Shown one piece after another: positions 1 to 6,311 of a stretch of DNA of 9,343 nt. The stretch covers positions 1 to 9,343 of the forward strand of contig JACDQO010000414.1 in the NCBI GenBank assembly GCA_015657605.1, written 5' to 3'. The notes beneath the pieces were generated by a model that was not told the origin of the DNA, did not search any database, and worked only from the letters and a program-made list of their open reading frames with translations. The position numbers and the translations under genes are program-made. Numbering within the stretch: position 1 is the stretch's first letter; every line of letters begins with the position of its first letter. The stretch comes from Limnohabitans sp. (GTDB lineage Bacteria; Pseudomonadota; Gammaproteobacteria; Burkholderiales; Burkholderiaceae_C).

Positions 1-313
1 GTTCCCGGGCGGCAAGCTGGAGGCTGGTGAGTCGGTCGAGCAAGCGCTGCGCCGCGAGTTGCAAGAAGAGCTGGGCATCACCATCGGAGCCGTGCAGGTG
101 TGGAAGACCCAGATGGTCGATTACCCGCACGCCTTGGTGCGGCTGCACTTTTGCAAAGTGTGGGACTGGCAGGGCGAGTTGCAAATGCGCGAAGCGCAAT
201 CACACGCTTGGCAGACGATCCCTGTGGACGTGGTGCCCGTGCTGCCGGGCACCATCCCTGTGTTGGCTTGGTTGGCCCAAGAGCGCGGCTTCAGTGGGCC
301 GACGCACGCCTGA
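1..313 (+). CDS. mutT: MutT-type NUDIX hydrolase, 3' part (probable 8-oxo-dGTP diphosphatase)
   Basis: This is a partial gene whose start lies before the window; it reads in frame from base 2 to the TGA at 311-313. The first visible residues form a complete NUDIX box: GKLEAGE, seven residues, then RELQEELGI, matching GX5EX7REUXEEXGU. The box binds the metal ions used to split nucleoside diphosphate bonds. The stretch after the box (QMVDYPHALVRLHF, then a tryptophan-rich strand and a proline-rich tail) resembles MutT, which removes 8-oxo-dGTP from the nucleotide pool to prevent A:T to C:G transversions. Roughly the first 35 residues are missing, so substrate specificity is inferred. It converges on yacG with only 8 bases between the two stop codons and no visible terminator. 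Some Burkholderiales homologues carry a C-terminal thiamine-phosphate-synthase-like extension; this one ends just after the NUDIX fold. Confidence 0.85.
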   Translation, partial: FPGGKLEAGESVEQALRRELQEELGITIGAVQVWKTQMVDYPHALVRLHFCKVWDWQGELQMREAQSHAWQTIPVDVVPVLPGTIPVLAWLAQERGFSGPTHA

Positions 314-321
314 GCTTCAAC

Positions 322-540
322 TCACTGCAGACGCGGATCGCCAAAAGGCTCGTCGGGCGGGGTGTCGTCGGGCAGTTTGAATTCTTCGCAGGCCCAGGCC
401 CCCAAATCAACACCCTTGCAGCGGGCGCTACAAAACGGGCGGTAGGGATTGGCGGGGCTGTAAAGGCTGTTGCCTGCGCAGGCCGGACACCGAACCTTGC
501 GGGGTGCAAAACCGGGTTGAGGCTGGTTCGAGTCGCTCAT
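322..540 (-). CDS. yacG: YacG, zinc-binding DNA gyrase inhibitor family protein
   Basis: A small 72-residue protein with a four-cysteine zinc site: C18-x2-C21-x15-C37-x3-C41, including the family signatures RCPAC and RPFCSARCKGVDLGAW. In E. coli, YacG binds GyrB and blocks DNA binding by gyrase. The length fits the family (about 65 residues in E. coli), and the acidic, proline-rich tail after the zinc fold is typical. Two starts are possible: ATG at 540 or GTG at 546, two codons earlier. I chose the ATG because a weak purine-rich GAG overlapping the zapD stop lies about 10 bases upstream of it. It is the last gene of the pilBCD-coaE-zapD-yacG block, 10 bases after zapD, and is probably read from the same transcript. 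Confidence 0.92.
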   Translation of the reverse strand: MSDSNQPQPGFAPRKVRCPACAGNSLYSPANPYRPFCSARCKGVDLGAWACEEFKLPDDTPPDEPFGDPRLQ

Positions 541-550
541 GCGCACAAAG

Positions 551-1291
551 TCATCTCGAAGGGCACGTCATCGGTGGTGGCCACAACTTGCCGTCGCTGT
601 GTTGGCGCATCATGCGGATCACCACCAGCAAGCGGTTGCAGCTGATCTCGGGGGTGATGCCCAAGGTGTCGTCGATTTTCAGGCGCAACAGCTGAAAGGT
701 GCGTCCTTGAGGCAGGTTTTGTTGCAACTGCCCGGCGGTCGCCATGACCTTTTGGCTGCTGCCCGATTCGCGCAGCATTTGCAGCAGCAGCTTGACAGCT
801 TGGGCAAGGGGTCCAAAAGGTTCGACCCATTGCGACAGGTCTTGCGCCCGACTGGCTGCGCTGTGGTGTTGCCAAGCGTGGTAGGCGGGCAGGTCAAATT
901 CGCAGGTGCCACCCGGGATCACGGCGCGGCTGCGCAAAGCCATCAGGAAGTCGTTGTCGCTCAAACTTTGACCGATCTTGCCGGAGACTTGGTTGAGCGC
1001 ATCGAAGTGCGCGTCGAGTTGGGTCATGACACTGCTCAGGGCCTTCTCGGAGATGGCGGGGTTGCCGCGATAGCTGTTGTAGAGCTGCCGTTGACGTTCC
1101 AGGTCTTTCAAGACGTCGGATTTGAGCTCGGAGCGCGTGGCCACTTCGATGATCTCGAACAGGGTGGTCAGTGCAAAGTGGTGGTCCAACGCGTCTGTGC
1201 GGCCCATCAATTGGCCCAAGCGGTTGAACAATTGTTGCAGCCGCAGGTAAGTGCGGATGCGTTCGTTAAAAGGGTATTCGTACAGTATCAC
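551..1291 (-). CDS. zapD: Cell division protein ZapD (YacF family)
   Basis: A 246-residue cytosolic protein, essentially the same length as E. coli ZapD (247). ZapD binds the C-terminal tail of FtsZ and cross-links FtsZ filaments, stabilising the Z ring. Family features visible are the N-terminal YEYPFNERIRTYLRLQQLF segment, a largely helical N-terminal half, the central SDNDFLMALRSR and IPGGTCEFDLPAYHAW stretches, and a C-terminal beta-rich part ending in a conserved basic MMRQHSDGK segment. The start is a GTG at 1289-1291, with GGAAG seven bases upstream; no in-frame ATG lies close by, and the N-terminus aligns with E. coli ZapD from this point. It follows coaE after 22 bases and precedes yacG by 10 bases, the same neighbourhood as in many proteobacteria. 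The gene appears intact. Confidence 0.95.
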   Translation of the reverse strand: MILYEYPFNERIRTYLRLQQLFNRLGQLMGRTDALDHHFALTTLFEIIEVATRSELKSDVLKDLERQRQLYNSYRGNPAISEKALSSVMTQLDAHFDALNQVSGKIGQSLSDNDFLMALRSRAVIPGGTCEFDLPAYHAWQHHSAASRAQDLSQWVEPFGPLAQAVKLLLQMLRESGSSQKVMATAGQLQQNLPQGRTFQLLRLKIDDTLGITPEISCNRLLVVIRMMRQHSDGKLWPPPMTCPSR

Positions 1292-1313
1292 GCGGCGTCT
1301 TCCATTGCCGTCA

Positions 1314-1940
1314 TCATAGCCCGAAGTCAGTGGCCAATTGGGCCACTTGGGTCTCCAATTCGGCCAGGCTCAAGCCTTGGTTCAAGATCACCGTGTCGGC
1401 GCAGGCCAAGCGCTGAGAACGGGAGGCTTGCAGGGCCATGATGCGGTCAATTTCTTCAGCAGCCAGACCACTGCGTGCCATCACCCGTTTCCGCTGGGTA
1501 TCGGCATCGCAGTCCACCACGATCACACGGTCCAACTGTTTGCGCCAGCGCTCGCCCGACTCCACCAACAAAGGTACGTCAAACACCAGCACGCGGTGAC
1601 CCGCTTGCAGCGCCGTTTGGGTTTGCTCGGCCGTGATTTGACCGACCAAGGGGTGGATGATGGCTTCCAGCTGTTGTTTGGCCTGGGGGTTTTGAAACAC
1701 CATGTTGCGCATGGCTTGGCGGTCCATCGCACCTTGGGCATCGACCATTTGGGGCCCAAAAGTTTGTGCAATGGCGGCCATGGCGCGCCCACCAGGCGCG
1801 GTCAGACTGCGGGATATCGCATCGGCATCGATCACCGCCGCGCCCCGGGCTGCAAGCATGTCTGCCACGGTGCTTTTGCCGCAACCAATACCGCCAGTCA
1901 GGCCAATTCGCCAAGTGCGTGGGGTCATGCTTTGAGTCAT
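1314..1940 (-). CDS. coaE: Dephospho-CoA kinase
   Basis: This enzyme catalyses the last step of coenzyme A synthesis, ATP-dependent phosphorylation of the ribose 3'-hydroxyl of dephospho-CoA, in the cytosol. The 208-residue protein has a textbook P-loop GGIGCGKS (residues 16-23), the DADAISR segment after strand 2 (38-44), the substrate-side motif DVPLLVES (121-128), and the lid/adenine region R-K-R-V-M-A-R-S-G followed by ADTVILNQG near residues 181-189. The length is normal for the family (about 200). ATG 1938-1940 is taken as the start, 4 bases after the pilD stop. An alternative ATG (Met5, at 1928) is possible because neither has a clear ribosome binding site, which suggests translational coupling to pilD. 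No truncation or frameshift is visible. Confidence 0.96.
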   Translation of the reverse strand: MTQSMTPRTWRIGLTGGIGCGKSTVADMLAARGAAVIDADAISRSLTAPGGRAMAAIAQTFGPQMVDAQGAMDRQAMRNMVFQNPQAKQQLEAIIHPLVGQITAEQTQTALQAGHRVLVFDVPLLVESGERWRKQLDRVIVVDCDADTQRKRVMARSGLAAEEIDRIMALQASRSQRLACADTVILNQGLSLAELETQVAQLATDFGL

Positions 1941-1944
1941 GTGA

Positions 1945-2763
1945 TCAGATCAAAAACCAGGGCAGGGGGCCAAACGCCATGACCCAAAGGCCTGCCAGGA
2001 CAAGGTAGGGCCCAAAAGCCATTTCGCCATTCTCTGACAAAAGCCCGCGCCATTTCAAACCCAATCCGCCAATGATCCCCATGAGGGATGCGATCAGCAC
2101 CAAAGACAGCAACGCAGGCCAGCCCAACCACGCGCCCAGAGCAGCCAGCAATTTGAAATCGCCTTGACCCATGCCTTCTTTGCCCGTCAGGCCTTTGAAC
2201 AGCCAAAAGACAGCCCACAAAAACAGGTAACCGGCTGCAGCGCCCCAGAGTGCTTCGCTCAAGCCAATTCGTGAAAGCCCCAGACTGGCGGCCAACAATC
2301 CGGCCCAGACCAAGGGTTGCGTGATGGCATCGGGCAACAAACGGGTGTCGGCATCGATGGCGGCCAGTGTGACCAAAGCCGCAGAAAACCCGGCCCAGGC
2401 CATGGCCTCCAATCCCCAGCCGTGCAGTGCCACCACCCCGGTGAACAATCCGGCGGTGATCAGTTCTATGGCCGGGTATCGCCAGGCGATCGGCGCTTGA
2501 CAATGCGCGCATCGCCCACGCAAGGCGATGAAGCTAAAGAGAGGGATGTTGTCTTGCCACCTCAAGGGGTGATGGCAGTGTGGGCAATGGGAGCGAGGCA
2601 CGGCCAAATTAAAGGGCGCTGCATTCGGTGGCGTGGCCGTGGTTTCGGCGTCCCACTGGGCCTGCAACATCAGCGGGAGGCGGTGAATCACCACATTCAG
2701 AAAACTGCCGACCACCAGGCCCAGCAAGCCAGCCAAACCGAGTGCCAAGATGCCGTCGATCAT
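1945..2763 (-). CDS. pilD: Type IV prepilin peptidase / N-methyltransferase PilD
   Basis: An integral membrane aspartic protease that cleaves the leader of type IV prepilins and pseudopilins and N-methylates the new N-terminal residue. The 272-residue protein has an N-terminal helix ending in the conserved VVGSFLNVVIHRLP segment. It then has a cytoplasmic zinc domain with two CxxC pairs (C60/C63 and C85/C88) and a series of hydrophobic helices. The IDADTRLLPD motif (136-145) holds one catalytic aspartate and the GxGD motif GQGD (199-202) holds the other. The full-length cysteine domain suggests that both peptidase and methyltransferase activities are kept. The start ATG lies one base after the pilC stop (TGA-C-ATG), pointing to coupled translation; an AGGA is present but 13 bases away. 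Its substrates, the pilin genes, are not in the window. Confidence 0.96.
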   Translation of the reverse strand: MIDGILALGLAGLLGLVVGSFLNVVIHRLPLMLQAQWDAETTATPPNAAPFNLAVPRSHCPHCHHPLRWQDNIPLFSFIALRGRCAHCQAPIAWRYPAIELITAGLFTGVVALHGWGLEAMAWAGFSAALVTLAAIDADTRLLPDAITQPLVWAGLLAASLGLSRIGLSEALWGAAAGYLFLWAVFWLFKGLTGKEGMGQGDFKLLAALGAWLGWPALLSLVLIASLMGIIGGLGLKWRGLLSENGEMAFGPYLVLAGLWVMAFGPLPWFLI

Positions 2764-2764
2764 G

Positions 2765-3979
2765 TCAAAAAACTTGTCCTAAATTGAAAATAGGCAAATA
2801 CATGGCCACCAAGATAGCGCCAATCAATCCCCCCAGCACCACGATGATCAGGGGCTCCAGCAAGCTGGTCAGGCCATTGACCTGGTCATCCAGCTCGGTG
2901 ACCATCAGGCCCCCCGCTCTGCCCAGCAAAGTGTCCAAAGCGCCGGTTTCTTCGCCTGTGGCACACAACTGCACGATCATCGCCGGAAAGTGTTCTGTTT
3001 GCCCCATGGCCTCGCTCAAGCTGCTCCCCTGCACCACCCGCCGTTGCAACTGTAAAGTGGCGCGTTCGTAAACCGGATGATCGCATGCTTGGGCTGTTGG
3101 CCCCAAGGCTTCGCTCAATGGCACACCCGCAGACAACAAGGCGGCGAGGGTTTGTGACCATCGCGCCACGATCGAAGTGGCGACCAACGGCCCCAGAACT
3201 GGCCATCTTAAAAACCATTGTGCGGCCCACAGGCGAAATCGGGAGGCCGTTGGCCCCGTGTGCTGTGCCGCCCAGATGGGCAGCGCCAGCATGGCCAAGA
3301 GCACGGGCCACGTTTGTACCAGCGAATCACTCAGGCTCACCACCACCTGGGTGGACCACGGCAATGGCGCCCCCAGGGACTCAAACACGTCCTCAAAAAC
3401 TGGAACTACCCACATCAAAATCAGCACCAAAATGCCTGTAGCCACCAGTAAAACAGCGATGGGGTACATCAACGCAGAGCGGATTTTGGAGCGCAGAGCT
3501 TCGTTCTTTTCAAGGGTCTGTGACAAGCGTTCCATGATCTCGTCCAAGATGCCCGCGGATTCACCCGCTTGCACCATGTGCACAAACAGGCTGCTGAAAA
3601 CCCGGGGGTGCCGAGCCAAGGCGTCGTGCAGAGCGACACCGGATGCCACGTCGCTCAGAACGGATTGCATGACCCGCACCAAGCTTTTGTGGGACATGCT
3701 TTTGCACAACATGGCCAGGGCTTGCACGACGGGCACCCCGGCCTTGAGCATGGCCGCCCATTGCCGTGTCATGGTGGCGAGGTCTTTGCTTTTGATGCCG
3801 TCAGACTGGTGCCACCACACGCGCTGCACTTGTGCTTTTTGTATCCCCTGTCGGCGCAATTGGGCCCTGGCCAAGTCGGCATGCAAGGCTTGGAGCGTGC
3901 CGCTTTGAGGGCGACCCTGAGGGTCGCGACCTGACCAGCGAAAAGTCGGAACGGTACCTTGAGATTTGGGGATTTTCAT
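2765..3979 (-). CDS. pilC: Type IV pilus inner-membrane platform protein PilC (T2SSF family)
   Basis: PilC is the polytopic inner-membrane platform that couples the PilB extension motor to pilin polymerisation. The 404-residue product has two T2SSF repeats, at about residues 68-192 and 270-395, each carrying the family signature (MLKAGVPVVQAL and LLSAGVPLSEAL). Predicted membrane helices lie near 172-193, 224-238 and 373-397, in the usual three-helix layout. The length matches PilC of other bacteria (about 400-420). The frame stays open upstream to 4315, but the extension is arginine- and histidine-rich shadow coding inside pilB. The true start is ATG 3977-3979, which overlaps the pilB stop as ATGA, and the protein then starts in the normal PilC way (FRWSGRDPQG). 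A perfect 7-base inverted repeat lies about 50 bases into the gene (listed separately). Confidence 0.95.
   Translation of the reverse strand: MKIPKSQGTVPTFRWSGRDPQGRPQSGTLQALHADLARAQLRRQGIQKAQVQRVWWHQSDGIKSKDLATMTRQWAAMLKAGVPVVQALAMLCKSMSHKSLVRVMQSVLSDVASGVALHDALARHPRVFSSLFVHMVQAGESAGILDEIMERLSQTLEKNEALRSKIRSALMYPIAVLLVATGILVLILMWVVPVFEDVFESLGAPLPWSTQVVVSLSDSLVQTWPVLLAMLALPIWAAQHTGPTASRFRLWAAQWFLRWPVLGPLVATSIVARWSQTLAALLSAGVPLSEALGPTAQACDHPVYERATLQLQRRVVQGSSLSEAMGQTEHFPAMIVQLCATGEETGALDTLLGRAGGLMVTELDDQVNGLTSLLEPLIIVVLGGLIGAILVAMYLPIFNLGQVF
3911..3927 (-). repeat. Perfect short inverted repeat inside the 5' end of pilC
   Basis: GCGACCC, three-base loop TGA, GGGTCGC: seven paired bases, GC-rich, centred about 60 bases downstream of the pilC start. 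It overlaps a second palindrome, GGTCGCGACC (3922-3931). Both arise in codons for the peptide GRDPQGR, so they may simply reflect the repeated Gly-Arg codons. In the mRNA this would form a compact hairpin in the early coding region. Confidence 0.5.
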
Positions 3980-5193
3980 GTGCCGTCCCGTGTGGCCAGC
4001 AAGACCTCGTCCAGCGAGGTGATGCCCTGCAGCACTTTGCGCAAGCCAGCGATGCGCAAGCTGTTCACCCCCTCTCGCCGGGCTTGTTGTGCCATGTCTT
4101 GGATGCTTGCCTCTTGCAACACCAGGTCTTGCATGGCGGTGCTCACGGGCATGACCTGGAAAATGCCGGTCCGCCCTGAAAAACCTTTGTGACAAAGCGC
4201 GCAACCGACCGCCTCGAAAACCTGCACGGTCTCGGTGTTGCACAAGGGCTCGGGCCAACCAGCCTTGCGCAAAATGGTCATGGGCAGGTGGCTGGCCTGT
4301 TTGCAATGGCGACACAGGCAGCGCACCAAGCGCTGCGCCGTGACCAGACTCACACTGGCCGCGATGTTGTAGGGCGCGGTGCCCATGTTGCGCAAGCGCA
4401 CCAAGGTGGCGGGCGCATCGTTGGTGTGCAAGGTAGACAAAACCAAATGTCCTGTTTGCGCCGCTTGGATGGCGATGTTCGCGGTCTCCAAATCACGCAC
4501 TTCGCCCACCATCAAAATGTCGGGATCTTGTCGCAAAAAAGCCCGCAAAGCCACGGCAAAGGTCAAGCCCGGTTTGTCTTGGACATTGACTTGGTTGATG
4601 CCGGTGAGTTGGATCTCACACGGGTCTTCTACGGTGGCAATGTTCACTTCGGGGGTGTTGAGCAGGCTCAAGCAGGCGTACAGAGATTGCGTTTTGCCTG
4701 AACCTGTGGGTCCGGTCACCAGCACCAAACCGTGCGGGGCTCGGATCGCTGTCAGCAGACGCTCCAGGTCTTCGGGCTCGTAGCCCAGGCGCTGCAGGTC
4801 CAGTTGGGCCTGAGCGGAGTCCAGCACCCGGACGACCAGTTTTTCTCCAAAGAGTGTGGGCAAAGTGCTGACCCGCAAGTCCAACTCCCGACCATCTGCC
4901 AAATTCAGCTTCATGCGACCGTCTTGCGGCACGCGTTTTTCAGCGATGTCCAAGCGCGACATCACTTTGATGCGCGAGGCCAGTCGGTCTTTCAAGGCCA
5001 TGTGGAGTGAGGCGACTTCGCGCAGTTCTCCGTCGATACGCATGCGCACCCGGTATTGGTGCTCATAGGGCTCGAAATGCAGGTCCGATGCCTTGAGCGC
5101 TACGGCCTGTTCCAGCAGTTGTTGCACCAGAGTCACCACCGGGGCATCTTCAGTGTTTGAAACCGTTTTTTGGCGTGCTGGTGCTGCGTCCAT
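3976..5193 (-). CDS. pilB: Short PilB/GspE-type type IV pilus assembly ATPase lacking the N-terminal MshEN domain
   Basis: This is the hexameric secretion ATPase that powers pilus extension at the cytoplasmic face, working on PilC. The 405-residue product begins directly at the linker that precedes the second N-terminal domain (EDAPVV, then ASDLHFEPYE at 35-44). It continues with the Walker A GPTGSGKT (161-168), the Asp box TVEDPCEI (187-194), the Walker B DPDILMVGEVRD with Glu231 (223-234) and the His box STLHTNDA. A zinc tetracysteine follows (C294/C297 and C331/C334), then the usual C-terminal SLRIAGLRKVLQGITSLDEV. PilB proteins are normally about 560-580 residues, so an N-terminal MshEN-like domain of roughly 150 residues is absent. 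No such sequence is readable upstream; the frame closes at 5293-5295. ATG 5191-5193 is chosen because GAAGAGG sits five bases upstream; a TTG at 5226 in the same frame would add 11 residues. The gene overlaps pilC by four bases. Shorter GspE-like motors exist in some bacteria, so it may be functional. Confidence 0.93.
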   Translation of the reverse strand: MDAAPARQKTVSNTEDAPVVTLVQQLLEQAVALKASDLHFEPYEHQYRVRMRIDGELREVASLHMALKDRLASRIKVMSRLDIAEKRVPQDGRMKLNLADGRELDLRVSTLPTLFGEKLVVRVLDSAQAQLDLQRLGYEPEDLERLLTAIRAPHGLVLVTGPTGSGKTQSLYACLSLLNTPEVNIATVEDPCEIQLTGINQVNVQDKPGLTFAVALRAFLRQDPDILMVGEVRDLETANIAIQAAQTGHLVLSTLHTNDAPATLVRLRNMGTAPYNIAASVSLVTAQRLVRCLCRHCKQASHLPMTILRKAGWPEPLCNTETVQVFEAVGCALCHKGFSGRTGIFQVMPVSTAMQDLVLQEASIQDMAQQARREGVNSLRIAGLRKVLQGITSLDEVLLATRDGT

Positions 5194-5210
5194 GCTGACC
5201 TCTTCATTGA

Positions 5211-5223
5211 ATACCAAAGGTAT
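5211..5223. repeat. Small hyphenated palindrome in the pilB leader
   Basis: ATACC-AAA-GGTAT forms a perfect five-base inverted repeat just upstream of the pilB ribosome binding site, within the untranslated leader if the candidate sigma-54 promoter is used. It could be a small operator or an mRNA hairpin, but a repeat this short may be chance. Confidence 0.3.
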
Positions 5224-5270
5224 CAAATCATGGGCAAGAACGGATGGTTTGTAAATGGCGAGAAGGTTTG

Positions 5271-5286
5271 AGCAGCACGGGTGCCA
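5271..5286 (-). promoter_or_regulatory. Candidate sigma-54 (-24/-12) promoter for the pilBCD block
   Basis: Read on the minus strand, TGGCACCCGTGCTGCT matches the sigma-54 consensus TGGCAC-N5-TTGCA at most positions. It has the invariant GG (5285-5284) and GC (5273-5272) separated by exactly ten bases. A transcript would start near 5260, giving a leader of roughly 65-70 bases before the pilB ATG. Sigma-54 with the PilS/PilR pair controls pilin genes in Pseudomonas, which makes this plausible. The -14 position is C rather than T. No activator site was identified. Confidence 0.5.
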
Positions 5287-5389
5287 AAATTTTTAGCGCA
5301 ATCCCGTGGCCAGGGTCAAGGACGTTTCATTCACACAGCAGTGGCAAACGGCTTCAAAATTGATTTTTTACCCACCGATGGAGACAAAT

Positions 5390-6280
5390 ATGAAAGTAGG
5401 CATTGCAGGGATTGGAAAAATGGGTGCTGCCGTGGGCTCGAGGTTGCTCTCTTTGGGCCATGACCTGACGGTCTGGAACCGCACGGCAGAGCGGGCGCAG
5501 CCTTTGGTAGCCGCTGGCGCCCAGTGGGCGCAATCGCCCAAGGCTTTGGCCGAGTCGGTGGATGTGGTGATCACCCTGTTGACCAACGAGGCGGCTTTGG
5601 ACGAGGTGTATGGCTCTGATGCAGGCCTTTTGTCTGGCCTTGTGAAGGACAAAATCTTCATTGACATGAGCACTGTGCGACCTGCCAAACCCCAAGAAAT
5701 GGCGCTGCGGATTCAAGCGCTGGGGGCTCACTTTTTGGAGTGTCCTGTCGGCGGCAGTGTGGGGCCAGCGAAAGAAGGCAAGCTGCTTGGCTTTGTGGGG
5801 GGTGCCGAGCAGGACTTGCAAGCCGTGCGCGCTTTGCTGGACGTCATTTGCCGCCGGGTGGAGCATGTTGGGCCACACGGATCAGGCGCGACCATGAAGT
5901 TGGCCGTCAACCTGCCTTTGATGGTGTATTGGCAAACATTGGGTGAGGCGCTGTCCTTGGTGGAACCCTTGGGCTTGGACCCTCAGCGAGTGATCGACAT
6001 CTTGTCGGATTCTTCGGGTGGGCCCAACATGCTCAAAGTCCGAGGCGCGATGATCGCCAAAACCTTGACGGAGAAAAAAAGCGATCAAATCACCGTGAAC
6101 GTGGCAACGATGCGCAAAGACATGCAAGCGATGCTGGACCAAGGTCAAACTGTACAACGCAGCATGCCCTTGACCGCACTCGCTTTGCAACAGTTTGAAT
6201 CCGCTGCGCAAAGCGGATTGGATGGCAAGGACTGCTCAGAGTTGCTGGTGTGGTGGTTGACGCAAGGCAACCGCGCCTGA
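5390..6280 (+). CDS. NAD(P)-dependent beta-hydroxyacid dehydrogenase (3-hydroxyisobutyrate dehydrogenase / glyoxylate reductase family)
   Basis: A 296-residue cytosolic oxidoreductase that should interconvert a short beta-hydroxyacid and its semialdehyde or keto form. The Rossmann fold begins at once with GIGKMG (residues 7-12), followed by N30-R31-T32 after strand 2. An arginine here is common in NADP(H)-preferring glyoxylate/succinic-semialdehyde reductases, so NADPH use is an inference. The IDMSTVRP segment (91-98) and a substrate loop CPVGGSVGPAKEGKL (118-132) follow; the more common family form of this loop is PVSGG. The catalytic lysine K170 sits in GSGATMKLAVN, with N174 four residues on. 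A helical C-terminal domain contains the MRKDM segment. The length is normal (about 290-300). ATG 5390 is the start because GGAG lies six bases before it. It is divergent from pilB and convergent with the Bug receptor gene, so it is probably transcribed alone. The exact substrate cannot be read from sequence. Confidence 0.9.
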   Translation: MKVGIAGIGKMGAAVGSRLLSLGHDLTVWNRTAERAQPLVAAGAQWAQSPKALAESVDVVITLLTNEAALDEVYGSDAGLLSGLVKDKIFIDMSTVRPAKPQEMALRIQALGAHFLECPVGGSVGPAKEGKLLGFVGGAEQDLQAVRALLDVICRRVEHVGPHGSGATMKLAVNLPLMVYWQTLGEALSLVEPLGLDPQRVIDILSDSSGGPNMLKVRGAMIAKTLTEKKSDQITVNVATMRKDMQAMLDQGQTVQRSMPLTALALQQFESAAQSGLDGKDCSELLVWWLTQGNRA

Positions 6281-6311
6281 GATGGGGGCGAGGTTGCCAG
6301 GCTGTGCCAAC

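Noticed and set aside
539..1441. A 300-codon open frame on the plus strand opposite zapD and coaE
   Set aside because: The minus strand encodes recognisable ZapD and CoaE over the same bases; the plus-strand product is a low-complexity glutamine/valine-rich antisense shadow with no family resemblance.
3980..4315. A 112-residue N-terminal extension of PilC
   Set aside because: It lies inside pilB in another frame, is rich in Arg/His/Gly, and PilC homologues begin at the ATG overlapping the pilB stop.
5293..5389. An earlier start (5306 or 5378) for the dehydrogenase
   Set aside because: GGAG six bases before ATG 5390 and the immediate Rossmann strand KVGIAGIG mark the real start; the upstream residues are not family-like.
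6281..6311. A bidirectional terminator between the convergent dehydrogenase and Bug receptor genes
   Set aside because: Only a GTTG/CAAC four-pair stem with no T-run could be found in the 31 bases.
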